A stretch of 64,000 nt of DNA from the NCBI RefSeq assembly GCF_019711195.1, contig NZ_CP081299.1:7350501-7414500 (forward strand), written 5' to 3'. Below the pieces are notes generated by a model that ran no database searches, had not been told where the DNA came from, and saw only the letters and a list, made by a program, of their open reading frames with translations. Shown one piece after another: positions 19,275-30,900 of this stretch. This DNA is from Dyadobacter sp. NIV53 (lineage in GTDB: Bacteria > Bacteroidota > Bacteroidia > Cytophagales > Spirosomataceae). The position numbers were made by a program, and so were the translations under genes. Every line of letters starts with the position of its first letter. The stretch's first letter is position 1.

Positions 19275-22200
19275 ATGCCCAAAAAAGATTATCTGTCACA
19301 AGAAGCACGGCACAAGTTCGATAACCCGCCTGTTCTAAATTCGGAGCAAAAGCTTATTTTCTTAAAAGCACCCCAATGGGCTACTGAATACGCTAAGACT
19401 TTACAGACACCTTCCAATAAAGTAGGATTTCTTCTCCAGGTCGGCTACTTCCGGATTGTCAGCCGTTTTTTCGTTCCCAACCGGTTTTATCAAAGCGATG
19501 TTGATTTCCTGGTACAAAGAATATCAATCGATTCAAATGCTGTTTCTATAGGAGAATATGAGGGGCGGACCGCTCTGCGGCATCGCGAAGATATTCTTAA
19601 GTATTTTGGATTTACTGCCTTTGAAAGTTCATCTGTACAAGCGTTGATGGAAGAAACTCAAAGGCTGGCCCATGTACAGACCAGGCCGCATTTAATATTT
19701 GAAGGCATGGTTGGTTTTCTCCAGGAACATCACATTGAAATTCCAACATACCAGGCTTTAAAAACAATACTTGATAAGGCACTTTCCAATTTTGAACAAG
19801 ATTTGGAATCCATTTTAACCAGGTTTTTAACAGCTGATGATATTTTGCTTCTTGACCAGCTGCTTGTAGAACATAGCTCTTATCAGGAGGATTCCAGGCA
19901 ACATTTGAAAGTGAAGCGGTACGAAATTACCTTCTTCAAACGTATTTCACAGTCCATGGAGACAAAGCAGATCCGGGAGCGTGTCTATAACTTTCAGCAT
20001 TTAAAGCGGATGTACCTGCAATTATTACCTGTTGCAAAACGCTTAAAGCTATCTGATGCAACAATCCAATTCTATGCTGAATATGTCATTAATAACCAGG
20101 TACCACAAATAGCGACCAGAAGTACGATCCGGTATCTGCTTTTGATTGCCTTTATTATCCATCAATACTATTTATTGGGAGATGCGCTTATCCTGACTTT
20201 AAACAGTGCAGTCACAAACTATGTCAATGGCTGTGAAAATATGGTTAAACTAGAGCTTTATGAAAACCGGATGCAGACCGCCCAACTGGTTAGCAGTGTA
20301 ACACACCGGAGCACCACCCATATTGATGTACTGGCAGCAATTGAAAAAATAATCGTCGATACGGTTATGGAGCCATTGGCCAAGGTAACATTGATCGACC
20401 AGCTTTTCAAAAACAAACGGTTATCACAAAAGCAGTTAAAGGAAGACGAGCAGCGTCTTAAAGCTCTCAGGGAAGCAAATCAGAAGATAAATGACCGTGA
20501 AGATTTTTACATGGCTATTGAAAAAGGTTCTTCCAGGCTTACAGGCAAGGTCGGTGAAATTGTAAAAGCTTTGGTTGCCAGCAGTACAGCGTCATCGGGA
20601 AAAGACATCCTGAAAGCGTTCTTGTATTTTCAGCAAAAGGATGGATCCATTCTCGCCAGAGGAGCAGTGCCAACTGAATTTTTGGGAATGGAACAGCAGC
20701 AGCGCGTGCTGACCGCAGAAGGAAAGCTCCGGGTGGGATTATACAAAGTATTTTTGTTTGAACAAATACGGGATGATATCAAGTCAGGGACGCTTCCTAT
20801 TGAGTCATCTTATGATTATCGCAGCTTTGATGAATATGAAATTCCTTCCAATGTATGGAATAAAGAGAAGGACAAGCTCATTGAGCAGGCCGGATTAACG
20901 GCGTATAAGGACTCCCGTGTAACACTGCTCCGGCTAAACGAAAAGCTCAATGCTCAAATAAAAAGTACGAATGAGCGTATAGAAGCCGGCGAAAATAAGA
21001 AAGTCTATTTTGATGCTGGCGGTGACTGGCATCTAATGAAAGACAAATCGGAAGGTGATATTGTAGAATCTGAATCCCTTTATCCACAGGAATATATTAT
21101 TCCTTTATTGGAAGTACTTACCACGGTACAAAATGCAACCGGATTTACTTCCGCGTTCATGCATGCGGGTATTGATTACCTACCGAAAAGGCCCGAAGAA
21201 AAGCTGTTTTTTGCCGCAGTACTGGGCTATGGATGCAATATTGGCATACGCAAGTTCTCTTTCATGTCCAAAGGTATCCGTACCAGCTCGCTTGAAACTA
21301 CTGCGCTTCATTACTTTTCCCCGGAAATGCTGATCCAGGCCAATGATAAAGTGCTTGCTTTCAGCAATGCATTGCCGCTCACAGAACATTTCAGAAAAGA
21401 CCTGGGGTTTGTTCACACGTCAAGTGACGGGCAAAAATTTGATGTTTCAGTCGCTTCGCTGGTTGCTTCCCCATCTTTCAAATATTTCGGAAATGGCAGG
21501 GGTGTTACATTCTATTCCTTTCTGGATGAATCAGGGCAATTATTTTATTCAATAACATTTAGTGCAGCAGATCCGGAATCACATTATGTGATCGATGGAC
21601 TGACACATAACGAAGTGATATTACCCAATGCCCATTCAACAGATACTCATGGCTTCAGTGAGCCTGTCTTTGCTGTAACGGGGCTTTTGAACATTGCTTT
21701 TCGCCCCAGATTTGCCCGTTTTCATCACCAGCAACTTTACAGTATTGACGAAGTACGTACTTACCGTGAACAGAATTATAAAATTATCCCGGATGCAAGG
21801 ATCAACTTGGCACATCTCGAAGAGCAGTGGGACGATATATTAAGGCTCGTATGTACCATTAAGTTGGGATACTCCAAGGCATCAACATTGTTCAGACGAT
21901 TGAATTCTTATTCAAAGCAGCACCCGGTATACAAGGCGTTGAAAGATTTAGGCCGGCTTTACAAGACGGTTTACGTTTTTGAATACATGGACGACGAAGT
22001 GATCCGTAAATCTGTTTCAGGATCACTTTCCAAAATTGAAAGCAGTAACAAATTTTCAAAAGCCATTACGGTTGGCAATAATCAGGAGCTCATATGGGCA
22101 ACCAGAAAAGAGCAGCTAATTGCCGAAGGGTGTAAAAGATTGATAGCTAATTCGGTAAATACCTATAACCTGATGTTACTGTCTGAAAAATTGGTGTCAG

Positions 22201-22370
22201 CAGCCTCAGAAAAAGACAAACAAATTCTTTTGAAGAAAATTATTGCCACATCCACCCAGAGCTGGGCACATATCAATTTAGTCGGGGAATATGACTTTTC
22301 GGATGGAAAGGATTATAAAACATTTGATTTGGATGCCTTGAAAAACCTAATGCTAACGCCTGAGAATTAA
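19275..22370 (+). CDS. tnpA: Tn3-family transposase TnpA, full length
   Basis: This is a complete Tn3-family transposase of about 1031 residues, counted from the ATG of MPKKDYLSQEARHKF; the ORF can be opened 54 bases earlier. The N-terminal DUF4158-like region (KVGFLLQVGYFRIVSRFF) binds the ends. The C-terminal DDE catalytic domain shows SSDGQKFDVS and the STDTHGFSE motif typical of Tn3 enzymes. It drives replicative transposition. No resolvase or accessory gene lies next to it; the nearest serine resolvase is at 63051. Downstream is debris of a related transposase in the same direction. There is no internal hairpin insertion and no frameshift. Confidence 0.93.
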   Translation: MPKKDYLSQEARHKFDNPPVLNSEQKLIFLKAPQWATEYAKTLQTPSNKVGFLLQVGYFRIVSRFFVPNRFYQSDVDFLVQRISIDSNAVSIGEYEGRTALRHREDILKYFGFTAFESSSVQALMEETQRLAHVQTRPHLIFEGMVGFLQEHHIEIPTYQALKTILDKALSNFEQDLESILTRFLTADDILLLDQLLVEHSSYQEDSRQHLKVKRYEITFFKRISQSMETKQIRERVYNFQHLKRMYLQLLPVAKRLKLSDATIQFYAEYVINNQVPQIATRSTIRYLLLIAFIIHQYYLLGDALILTLNSAVTNYVNGCENMVKLELYENRMQTAQLVSSVTHRSTTHIDVLAAIEKIIVDTVMEPLAKVTLIDQLFKNKRLSQKQLKEDEQRLKALREANQKINDREDFYMAIEKGSSRLTGKVGEIVKALVASSTASSGKDILKAFLYFQQKDGSILARGAVPTEFLGMEQQQRVLTAEGKLRVGLYKVFLFEQIRDDIKSGTLPIESSYDYRSFDEYEIPSNVWNKEKDKLIEQAGLTAYKDSRVTLLRLNEKLNAQIKSTNERIEAGENKKVYFDAGGDWHLMKDKSEGDIVESESLYPQEYIIPLLEVLTTVQNATGFTSAFMHAGIDYLPKRPEEKLFFAAVLGYGCNIGIRKFSFMSKGIRTSSLETTALHYFSPEMLIQANDKVLAFSNALPLTEHFRKDLGFVHTSSDGQKFDVSVASLVASPSFKYFGNGRGVTFYSFLDESGQLFYSITFSAADPESHYVIDGLTHNEVILPNAHSTDTHGFSEPVFAVTGLLNIAFRPRFARFHHQQLYSIDEVRTYREQNYKIIPDARINLAHLEEQWDDILRLVCTIKLGYSKASTLFRRLNSYSKQHPVYKALKDLGRLYKTVYVFEYMDDEVIRKSVSGSLSKIESSNKFSKAITVGNNQELIWATRKEQLIAEGCKRLIANSVNTYNLMLLSEKLVSAASEKDKQILLKKIIATSTQSWAHINLVGEYDFSDGKDYKTFDLDALKNLMLTPEN

Positions 22371-22599
22371 ACATACAGTAATTATGGTGATGACAAAACG
22401 TCCGCGAAAGTCGTGACCGTTTTTCTCCTTTTCTTTAATTTAACCCAAAGTAGGTTGATTCCAGTCTAAAATCTGTTCGTAATTCAATTGTTTGTCGAAA
22501 TATGACCTGGTATTGTGGCTCAATACTAACCGATTAAGACACAAAATCTCTTAGCGCTATTCTTTGTCCAATTACTAAAAGAACCCCAACATGGAATCA

Positions 22600-23336
22600 G
22601 CTACGTAAATTCCGCTTTATGTTATTTATTGAAAATTGACTTTCAGCCGAGGTTTAAAACGATTCACAAGGTTAAGTTATTCGGAACTGCTTCAGTACCA
22701 AATCAAACCAATCCAATTTTCAGATCAATGCAGGCGGCAGCATTAATACACAGCCTATAGAAGAACAATGGGATAACATTTTACGCCTGGTAGCAACGCT
22801 AAAACTAAAACATACCATTCCATCTGTCTTATTAAAACGCCTAACCTCTTACTCCAATAGGCATCCTTTAAATGTAGCTCTTCAAGAATTAGGTAAAGTC
22901 GTCCAGAGTATTTTTGTTCTAAAATATATGGATCAGGAAGATTTGCGAAGAAGAATTAACCACCAACTGACACAAGTCGAAAGCCTGCACTGCTCCGGCA
23001 GCCCGGCAGCTTGCAGATGAACTAAATTTGGGCCATGACGGATTAATACAATTTGCAAATAAAGAGGAACTATTAATTATGGCTCGCAGTAAACAACTCA
23101 TTATCAATTCAATTGTCTGCTACAATTACCTTTATCAAACCAAAAAAATAACAGAAGCAGGTTCACAAGAAAGAAAAGAAATACAGAATGCGTTGTCGCA
23201 CTCTGCTGCTTTTGCTTATCGGCACATTAATTTTCATGGAGAATACGACTTTTCAGATGACATCATTAAAAATTCAATTAAAGTAGATTTAAATACGTTA
23301 TTGCAAATTGAAGAGCAAGAAGTCGCAACAGTTTAA
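22600..23336 (+). pseudogene. Tn3 transposase C-terminal remnant with hairpin insertion
   Basis: Pieces of a second, distinct Tn3 transposase lie here in three frames. IDFQPRFKT (about 22636) corresponds to IAFRPRFAR of the intact copy. Then comes NFQINAGGSINTQPIEEQW, then LLKRLTSYSNRHPLNVALQE up to QVESLH. After a GC-rich insert the protein resumes in another frame as LADELNLGHDGLIQFANKEE and ends with INFHGEYDFSDD. The last frame is open from 23028 to 23336. The middle break is caused by the 16-bp insert at 22991-23006; the first break is an ordinary frameshift. The gene is non-functional. Confidence 0.85.
22991..23006 (-). repeat. GC-rich hairpin micro-insertion, copy 3 (16 bp)
   Basis: The minus strand reads CCGGGCTGCCGGAGCA: stem CCGG/CCGG, loop GCTG, tail AGCA. 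Deleting the 16 bases joins VESLH to QLADELNLGHDG in a single frame. It is followed on its own strand by GT. It matches copy 1 at 13 of 16 positions although its host is a Tn3 gene rather than an IS3 gene. Confidence 0.75.
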
Positions 23337-23384
23337 TAATCAATGTATTAGTGATCTACGCTGGGAAGTTTGCCCCACATTTAA

Positions 23385-23803
23385 GTGACTCCCCAATCCT
23401 GGACTACGATTCAGCAGAAAGGCCAGCCCCGGGTATTCATCAAATTTTCCCGTAAGCACTGTATACCATGCGCGGCTAGGGAGAAATGTACCAAAATGAA
23501 ACGACGGGGTGTCAGCCTACTGGGCGATACGCAGTATCAGGCTTTACAGGAAGCCCGACAGCGGGAGATTCAGCAAACCTGGCTGCTTCTTTATTCTCAA
23601 CGGGCAGGCATTGAAGGCAGCGCTTTCCCAGGCAGTACGCGGGTTTGGCATGCGACGTTCGCGTTACGTGGGTCTGGCCAAAACGCATTTGCAGCACATC
23701 TGTATCGCCACGGCAATCAATCTATACCGGATTGCTGACTGGATCAACGAAGTACCCCTGGCCAAGACGCGTCAGGCCTCCTTTTTGCGCTTGATGCCTT
23801 GAT
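23385..23803 (+). pseudogene. IS1182-like transposase C-terminal remnant
   Basis: This is the C-terminal third of a DDE transposase of the IS1182 / DDE_Tnp_1_6 type. It shows CIPCAAREKCTK, a degenerate tail of RRGVSLLGDTQYQALQEAR, and RAGIEG in one frame. The next frame carries LSQAVRGFGMRRSRYVGLAKTHLQH and AINLYRIADWINEVP. A one-base shift near 23620 separates the two halves, and the N-terminal two thirds are missing. It sits directly after the Tn3 remnant and is clearly decayed. Confidence 0.8.
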
Positions 23804-24066
23804 TGGTCGACCAGGCGTGAATTCGCCAACAGTATCTATTTGTAATGAAAACCTCAAATACCAGCCACAGCAGGTGTATTTTCATAAGCGTTGATTATTT
23901 AAATAGTTTTAAAAAATCAATGATGCCTGTTTTTTTTAAAATAGGATCTGTTTTTTATTCAAGAGCGGAACGGAAATCAAGTATAACTGGCTTTATACGA
24001 TTCATTTTATATTAACTAGTGATCCCATGGGTTAGCAGCAGATATATTCCTGATGCTTCATTGCCT

Positions 24067-27000
24067 CTATTCCAAAACCAGCATTTTTAATACTTCTTTA
24101 TGCGTTCCTGAGGTGATTTCTAATAGAAACAGACCTTTGGATACCTGTGAACCTGAAACGTCCATGTCAACTACTGATGCTGAACTATTGGTTTTCTTCC
24201 GGGTCTGTACGGCTTGTCCGGTCTTGTTTAGCAGCCTTAAACAGACATCACCCTTATGCCGGTTGGAAATCTTGATCGAGATATGTTTGTCAGTAACCGG
24301 ATTGGGATAAATACTTGATGCTTCCGGCCCGGGCAACAGAATTGCGGATTCCTGTTCTGTTGTCATCCTTGCGGCCGGCAGCGGCAGATCCTGTAGAACG
24401 AGCTGCGGCGGATGGACTTCTCCCTCCCTGCTGCTGAAGGTCAGCTGGGCGTTCTGGCCGGCAGGGTTGGTAATTAAAAAGCTTACCGTTTGATCTGTTG
24501 CCAGTTGTGACTGTACAAATGACGTTACATCTATTTCGTAGTATTTAGCCGTATTATTTACATTCACTGATCCCAATGTGTTTCCCGAGCTGGCTGGTGC
24601 ATTATTCCAGGTAATGTCCGTTTCGGTCCACAAATCGTTGGTTACACCATAAGCAGACAGACCAACAGTTGCGGTACTTTGGGAATTGGAACCATATAAT
24701 CGCAGCTTTGCTGAGCTCACCTGGCTTACATTCGCCAGGGAGAATTTCAAATAAGTGCAACGCTGATAGCTGGGCAGGCTTCCGGCTTTGACTTCCAGAG
24801 TGGGGGCTGTTCCGTAGTTGGCCGCATCGTGGGGCACATTACGGATATATGCATCGGCAACCGGTCCTAAAATAGTCTGCATGGGCACTACCTCTATCGC
24901 AGCAATAATGGGCATGTCAGCAGCCCCTTTCAGAAAGTCAATGTCCAGGGTGCCGTCTGTGACATCGACCACAAATGTTTCCGTTCTGGCGCGCATGGCC
25001 CCGCCGGCTTTGGTAAAAATATCGTAGTTGGTCAGCTTTCGGATGCCTTCCAGATCCACATGGAACCGGCGTTTGCCATTGCCGGCCGGCCCGCCTTTAC
25101 CTGGTACGCCCCAGTAGATTTCCGCAAAATGCAGCACGAGCTTCATTTGTCCGTTGGTAACGGGTATGCTGTAATTAAATGCCCGGCCAAAGCGCTGCTC
25201 TCTGTAGAGCTGGTCATCTGTTGTAGCATGGATATCACCGCCGGAGGAATTAGAGATCCGGGTGGTACCACTAAAATACTGGTCTGCGCTAAAGTGGCGG
25301 CCGCCGGAAGCTGCGAAGGATGTACCACCTGCATTAATGCGCATTTCCTGGACGCCGATGGGCACAGGGTCATATTTGTATAGCTCGTAACCATACACGG
25401 ATGTACTGGCGCTGATCAGCAGGGTGTTATTGATAGAGGCCATTTCTTCAATACCCGTATTTTCGTTCGGTGTGAGGTCCTCCACCATAAAGGTGCCTTC
25501 CGGCGTTCCATCGCTTCTCCACAGCTCATTGCCTGTTGCCGGTTCATAGTAATTGAAGTAAAAAAGGTTTCCCAGACCGGCAGATGATCTTATTCTGAAA
25601 CGCAAGGGGGCTTGTACCATGGGGGTCACGCGTTTGGTGCCTGAAACCGTGCCGTCACTTACCCATACCTGATCCCCGTTAACAACGTCACGCAGACTAA
25701 AAAACAGTTTGCCATTTACGTTAGTAAATTTAAAAGGGCGCCGCCGGTTATCATCTTCGCCAACCGTACCGATGGCTGCCAGCTCAATAGTGCCCATAGC
25801 TGTGCCATCGGTCCGCCATAAAAATGTTTCGCCCGTATCATAGTTGCTGATGATCATATACACATAGGTGCCGGCCGAATGTAAACCCGATGCCCAAAGC
25901 GGCAGGGATTTGACCATATAGGTCCCTTGCGGGGTTCCATCCGTTTTGGCCAGGTTGTTTGTTCCGTTTTGCCAGGCCAGGTAAAAAAGGTTTTCACCAG
26001 AGACAGTCATTTTCGAATAATGGAGCGATCCAAGGGAAAGATCGCCGGCAGGCACAGTGCCGGCCTTTGTGCCATCACTTTTCCAGAGTACATGACGGTC
26101 AACCCCGTTCCAGGCTATAAAATAGAGCGCTCCCTTGAATTCTATGGAATGAAAAAAATCGGTATTTTCCAGCGTTTTGACCAGCACAGTCCCTTTCGGG
26201 GTTCCGTCACTTTTCCAGAGCTCTGTTCCAGTATTACTGGTAATACCAAAGTACAGCGTATTTCCGATACTGGTAAACCCCCCAATACTATGGTAATATT
26301 TGTCAGGAATATCAAAATCTTTCACCAGAACAGTCCCATTATCTGTGCCGTCCGAAGCCCATAGCTGCCAGCGAGACTTAAAGAAGACTAACCGGTTTGT
26401 ATGCATCAACAAATCCAGGCCACCCGATATCTCCCTGACCAGAACTGTGCCGGCAGCGGTGCCGTCTGTTTTCCAAAGCCCTTCGCCGGCTTGCGGAATG
26501 ACTGCTGAGAAATACCCTGTTCCGTTCAGCTCAGTAAAATGCCGGGGTATAGAGTTTTGAGTCGTTACTGCGGTTATAGGCTGGGTTTGCTCTGTTGTAA
26601 GACTGGTTTTGAAAAGCTGATAGCCCGATTCAGGATATCCTGCAAAGAATACATCCTGCCCTACAAGTGTAGGGAACAAAATGGGAAAGTCAGTCAGTGC
26701 ATGGGTCCCCTGCCGGGTTCCGTCACTTTTCCAGAGTTTGCGAATTCCGTCACTGCCTTCAAATACTAGCTGGTTGCCTGCTACAAACATTGTCCAGTAA
26801 TCTGATTGATAATTTTCCAGATTAATGTCACTGATCTCAACGGTCCCGCCGGCAGTGCCGTCACTTTTCCATAGTTCATACTCGCGGGCATCATTTATGG
26901 CGAAAAAGAACAGGGTGTCCTGAAAACTTGTGAGCAGTTGCGGAGAAACCGGCTGGTTACTGTCTGGGCTGGCGTCCTTGACTACGACAGTTCCTTCCGG

Positions 27001-27864
27001 CGTTCCATCGGATTTCCAGAGCACGGTATTTCGGGTAGTTGCCAGCGCTGAAAAATAGATGGTTCCGCCTGCTGCGACCGGCTCACCCAACCTTTCCAGG
27101 CCGGACCTGACCGTATCGACGCTTTTGCCATCTGTTTTCATCAGGTCGAATTCGGTGGTGAAATACAGATAACCGCCGGCAGCCGCCGGACTAATTAAGC
27201 CGGGAACAAGCGGTCCCGGAGTAGTACCTTTTTCCGTTCCGTCGCTGCTCCAGAGCACGGATCGGTTGTTTGGTCCTGAATTTATTGTGAAATAAAGTTT
27301 ACCGTCCATTTTAGTAAAATAATCGGCCCTGACCTCGAAAGCACCTGGGCTCAGGTCCTTTACTTTCGTTGTCCCGGCTTCAGTCCCGTCAGTTTTCCAT
27401 AACTGCAGTGATTCATTGTAATTCTGCGATCCTGAAAAATAAAGCATACCGTTAAACTCCAAAAGGTCTCTTGTACTGTAAAAGTGCGAAAGCCTGTGCA
27501 GGGGAATGGTACCTTTCCGGGTGCCGTCGCTGCGAAAAAGCCAGGCACCTCCCTTATAAAGGGCTTTAAAAAAAGCATATCCATTTGCACTCGTCAGGTC
27601 CTTGGGCCATTCTTCTTCGGCATCAAGCTCGGTGAGACGGATCGTGCCCTGTTGGGTGCCGTCTGTTCTCCATAACTGATATCCGTGAAAATTATCGGAG
27701 AAGAAAAAGAGCAGTCCATTAACCGCCACCCTTTCCTGAATGTCATGGCCCCTGCGCGAGGGTGTATCGTTGATGTCTTTGACCAGCCTGATCTGCTGGG
27801 CATGCGCGGTCAAAACCAAAAACATGACCGGCCAGCAGGCGAACAGAAGTAGGTATCTTTTCAT
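24067..27864 (-). CDS. Secreted ELWxxDGT-repeat protein with malectin, DNRLRE and T9SS tail
   Basis: The predicted secreted protein has 1265 residues. An N-terminal signal peptide (MKRYLLLFACWPVMFLVLTA, cut near AHAQ) is followed by about fifteen copies of the ELW.(S/T)DGT..GT repeat over residues ~30-830. Then comes a malectin-like domain (INAGGTSF, YFSGTTRIS, LHFAEIYWG, HVDLEGIRK; ~850-1000) that could bind carbohydrate. Next is a DNRLRE/CBM96-like domain (VADAYIRN, YLKFSLANVSQVSSAKLRLY; ~1005-1165). The C-terminal tail (IYPNPVTDKHISIKI ... GLFLLEITSG) is a type IX secretion sorting domain. The likely role is a cell-surface or extracellular glycan-binding protein. It has a tandem paralogue upstream. 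Confidence 0.9.
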   Translation of the reverse strand: MKRYLLLFACWPVMFLVLTAHAQQIRLVKDINDTPSRRGHDIQERVAVNGLLFFFSDNFHGYQLWRTDGTQQGTIRLTELDAEEEWPKDLTSANGYAFFKALYKGGAWLFRSDGTRKGTIPLHRLSHFYSTRDLLEFNGMLYFSGSQNYNESLQLWKTDGTEAGTTKVKDLSPGAFEVRADYFTKMDGKLYFTINSGPNNRSVLWSSDGTEKGTTPGPLVPGLISPAAAGGYLYFTTEFDLMKTDGKSVDTVRSGLERLGEPVAAGGTIYFSALATTRNTVLWKSDGTPEGTVVVKDASPDSNQPVSPQLLTSFQDTLFFFAINDAREYELWKSDGTAGGTVEISDINLENYQSDYWTMFVAGNQLVFEGSDGIRKLWKSDGTRQGTHALTDFPILFPTLVGQDVFFAGYPESGYQLFKTSLTTEQTQPITAVTTQNSIPRHFTELNGTGYFSAVIPQAGEGLWKTDGTAAGTVLVREISGGLDLLMHTNRLVFFKSRWQLWASDGTDNGTVLVKDFDIPDKYYHSIGGFTSIGNTLYFGITSNTGTELWKSDGTPKGTVLVKTLENTDFFHSIEFKGALYFIAWNGVDRHVLWKSDGTKAGTVPAGDLSLGSLHYSKMTVSGENLFYLAWQNGTNNLAKTDGTPQGTYMVKSLPLWASGLHSAGTYVYMIISNYDTGETFLWRTDGTAMGTIELAAIGTVGEDDNRRRPFKFTNVNGKLFFSLRDVVNGDQVWVSDGTVSGTKRVTPMVQAPLRFRIRSSAGLGNLFYFNYYEPATGNELWRSDGTPEGTFMVEDLTPNENTGIEEMASINNTLLISASTSVYGYELYKYDPVPIGVQEMRINAGGTSFAASGGRHFSADQYFSGTTRISNSSGGDIHATTDDQLYREQRFGRAFNYSIPVTNGQMKLVLHFAEIYWGVPGKGGPAGNGKRRFHVDLEGIRKLTNYDIFTKAGGAMRARTETFVVDVTDGTLDIDFLKGAADMPIIAAIEVVPMQTILGPVADAYIRNVPHDAANYGTAPTLEVKAGSLPSYQRCTYLKFSLANVSQVSSAKLRLYGSNSQSTATVGLSAYGVTNDLWTETDITWNNAPASSGNTLGSVNVNNTAKYYEIDVTSFVQSQLATDQTVSFLITNPAGQNAQLTFSSREGEVHPPQLVLQDLPLPAARMTTEQESAILLPGPEASSIYPNPVTDKHISIKISNRHKGDVCLRLLNKTGQAVQTRKKTNSSASVVDMDVSGSQVSKGLFLLEITSGTHKEVLKMLVLE

Positions 27865-27965
27865 GCTGCTATTGTTTAAACTGGATTAATAGTAACTGTT
27901 TATTGATATAAATGGGCTAAGGTGTAAAGCTGGTTGAAAACAGGGGTGGCAGGTTATCTTAATTA

Positions 27966-30900
27966 TTATTGTCCGGTCAGAAGCACCTTTAAGGTTTCGG
28001 TGAAGTTCGCAGACTGGATTTTAACCATGTAGATACCGGCTGGCAAACGCTGCGCTGATAGATCTACTTCCACCTGGGATGCAGGCCGGACCAATTGATA
28101 ACCGGGTACCCAGATGGTATTTCCTGATAAATTAGACAGCTTCATATCTGTTTTTCCCTGATGTACTTTGGATACTTGCACGGTAAAGTATTTTCCGGCC
28201 GGATTGGGATAAATGGCTGATATTTCCGGATCTGCGATTACTATTTCCTGTTCTGAACCTGTTCTTGCAGCAGGCGGTGCTGTTGTTTCAATGACCAGCT
28301 GCGGCCGGTTTGCTGCACTTTCCCGGCTGTTAAAGGTAAGCTGGTTGTTCTGGTTGGCCGGATTGGTCAGGAGCAGACTGACGGCTCTGTTGCCCGAAAG
28401 CTGCGATCTGATATAAGCTGTTACGTCTAGCTCATAGTATTTTTTTGTGCTGGTTACCTCTATGCTTCCCAGCATACCGTCGGTACCGGCCGGTGCACTT
28501 TGCCACACAATGCCATCTTCCAGCCAGTTGTCGTCCTGCACGCCAAACACGGATAATGTAGTAGCGGCGCTGCTTTGCACATTGGAGCCGTAGATACGCA
28601 GTCTGGCCGAGCTGATCTGACCTACCCCGAACAACGGAAATTTCAGATACGTGTTTCGCTGGTAGCTGGGCAGGCTGCCCGTCTTTACTTCCAGCGTAGC
28701 CTCATTACCATAATTGGTTTCCTGATTGGGCGTATTGCGTACATAGGCATCGGCCACCGGTTCGAGCACGAACTGTGCGTCCGGGATCACTTCAATGGCC
28801 GCAATAGCAGGCTTGTCAGCTGTACCCGATAAAAAGTCAATATTCAACATGCCGTCGGTCACATTTACAGTAAAGTGCTCTGTTTTAGCCCGCATTGCGC
28901 CACCTGCTGCTGCAAAAATATCGTAATTGGTCAGCTTGCGGCTACCTTCCATATCAACATGGAACTTCCTTCGGTTAGTGCCGGTCGTGCCGCTTCTGGC
29001 AGGTACGCCCCAGTAGGTTTCAGCGAAATGCAGCAATACGTCGGCCTTGCCGTTTTTAACCGGAATAGCATAGCTGAAAGAACTGCCGAAACGCTGTTCC
29101 CTGTACAGCGGATCATCTGCGGTATTCAGAATGTCACCGCTGGCTGCACGGGAAATACTGGTCGTGCCGCTGAAATAATCATCAGCACTGAACGTTCTGC
29201 CCGATGAGGCATTGAATGTGCCGCCGCCGGAGTTAATGCGTATGGCCTGCGTGGCTGTGGCTGGTCTGTATTTGTACAGCTCGCCATTCACCGAGATTAG
29301 CAACATGTCATTTACACTGACAATCCCGCCGAAGTTGGTGCTGCCACCGGGTGTAAAATCCTGTACGAGGTAGGTGCCTTCCTGTGTGCCGTCGCTGCGC
29401 CAGAGCTCGGTGCCTGTGGATGCTTCATGCAGGGTATAGTAAAAAATATCGTCCAGGGTGGCTGAATAGCCAATCACATAGGTATCGGGAAACTGGTCTA
29501 TGTGTTTTACCATGCGTGTACCGGCCACAGTACCATCACTCACCCAAAGCTGGTCACCGACCTGGCTGTCGTAGGGGACAAAAAACAGTTTTCCGCCTGC
29601 CTCTGTAAAGCGACGGATACCGTGGGTACCATTCACGAAGTCTTCATCAAAAGTGGCCAGCTCAATGGTCCCGTCTGTTGTGCCGTCCGAGCGCCAGAAA
29701 TTGACTGTGTTGGTGTTTTCCTGTACAAAGCTGAAATACATAAGGCCTGCTGCCAGGTACAGATTGGAATGATTGATACGTGGTTCATCATAAATTTTTT
29801 TGATGACCACTGTGCCCTCAGTGGTACCATCGGTTTTGATAAGTTTGTCGTCGGCAAGGAAATATATGAAGTCACCCGAGACGAGCAGGTTGCTGTTAGG
29901 TCCTTCATAGGTATCCGGCAGCGGGGGGGCTTCAATCCTCACTGTGCCTGCTGCTGAGCCGTCGGTTTTCCATAGTTCTGTTTTCTCTTCTTCATTATTA
30001 ACGACACAAAAATAGAGAACCTTTTTTAATACAGCCGGATTAGAAAAGCCTGTTGTAATTACCTGCACCGTGCCTGCTGTAGTGCCGTCACTTCTCCAGA
30101 GCTCTGGCTGGTCACGCGGTCTGGTCAGAGCAAAATAGAGTGTATTGTCTACTGCTGTCAGCCAGTTGATCCGTGCCTGGGACGATGCCGGAAAGGACTT
30201 TATCTGCACCGTGCCTGCGGGTGTGCCACCAGTTTTCCATAAAATGCGGCTTTCGGTCACAAAATACAGGGTGTTATTTATCGTTGTCTGCTGGCTGAAA
30301 GAGTTGTATTGATGGGCTGGGGTAATATCAGTGGCCTGCAAAGTACCTGCTGTAGTGCCGTCGCTCTTCCAAAGTTCCTGTCCTGTTACACCGTCGTCCG
30401 CTGTGAAGTATACGGCATCTTTTACCCTGGTAAAAGACCTGGGGAATGAACCGGCAGGAACTGTGAGGGGCAAAGGCCTGGTTCCTGCGAGGGTCAGATC
30501 ACTTTCGTACAGGCGTGTCCTGTTTTGTTCGTTCCCCAGAAAGAATATTTTATTGCCAGCGTTAATGATGGGACGCCAGATGGGAAAATTGGTAACCACG
30601 GACGTACCCGTCGTCGTCCCGTCACTTTTCCATAGTTTTGCTTCATTTCCTTCCCCTGCTATAAATGCCAGTTGGCCGTTGACGACCAGGATTGGGTACA
30701 GATAATTTTGTCCAATTGACCTGTTGATATCTGTAACGGCAAGTGTGCCAGCCGTTGTTCCGTCACTTTTCCAGAGTTCAGTGTCCGCTTCGCTGGAACG
30801 GGCTGAAAAAAACAGGGTGTTATTAAAATTTGTGAGGTTGCCCGGGTAGGAACTGGCTTCGTCCCCCCTGGAAAGATGTCTTTTACCAGTACAGTCCCTG

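Noticed and set aside
22725..22750. GC-rich GCAGGCGGCAGC in the Tn3 remnant as a possible ninth insert.
   Set aside because: The encoded INAGGSIN aligns without length change to IPDARIN of the intact transposase, and the GG-NNNG-CC pattern is absent.
25290..25320. GC-rich GCGGCCGCCGG in the first ELWxxDGT gene resembles the hairpin inserts.
   Set aside because: The tandem paralogue has the same protein length here (AASGGRHFSA versus ASSGRTFSA), so nothing is inserted.
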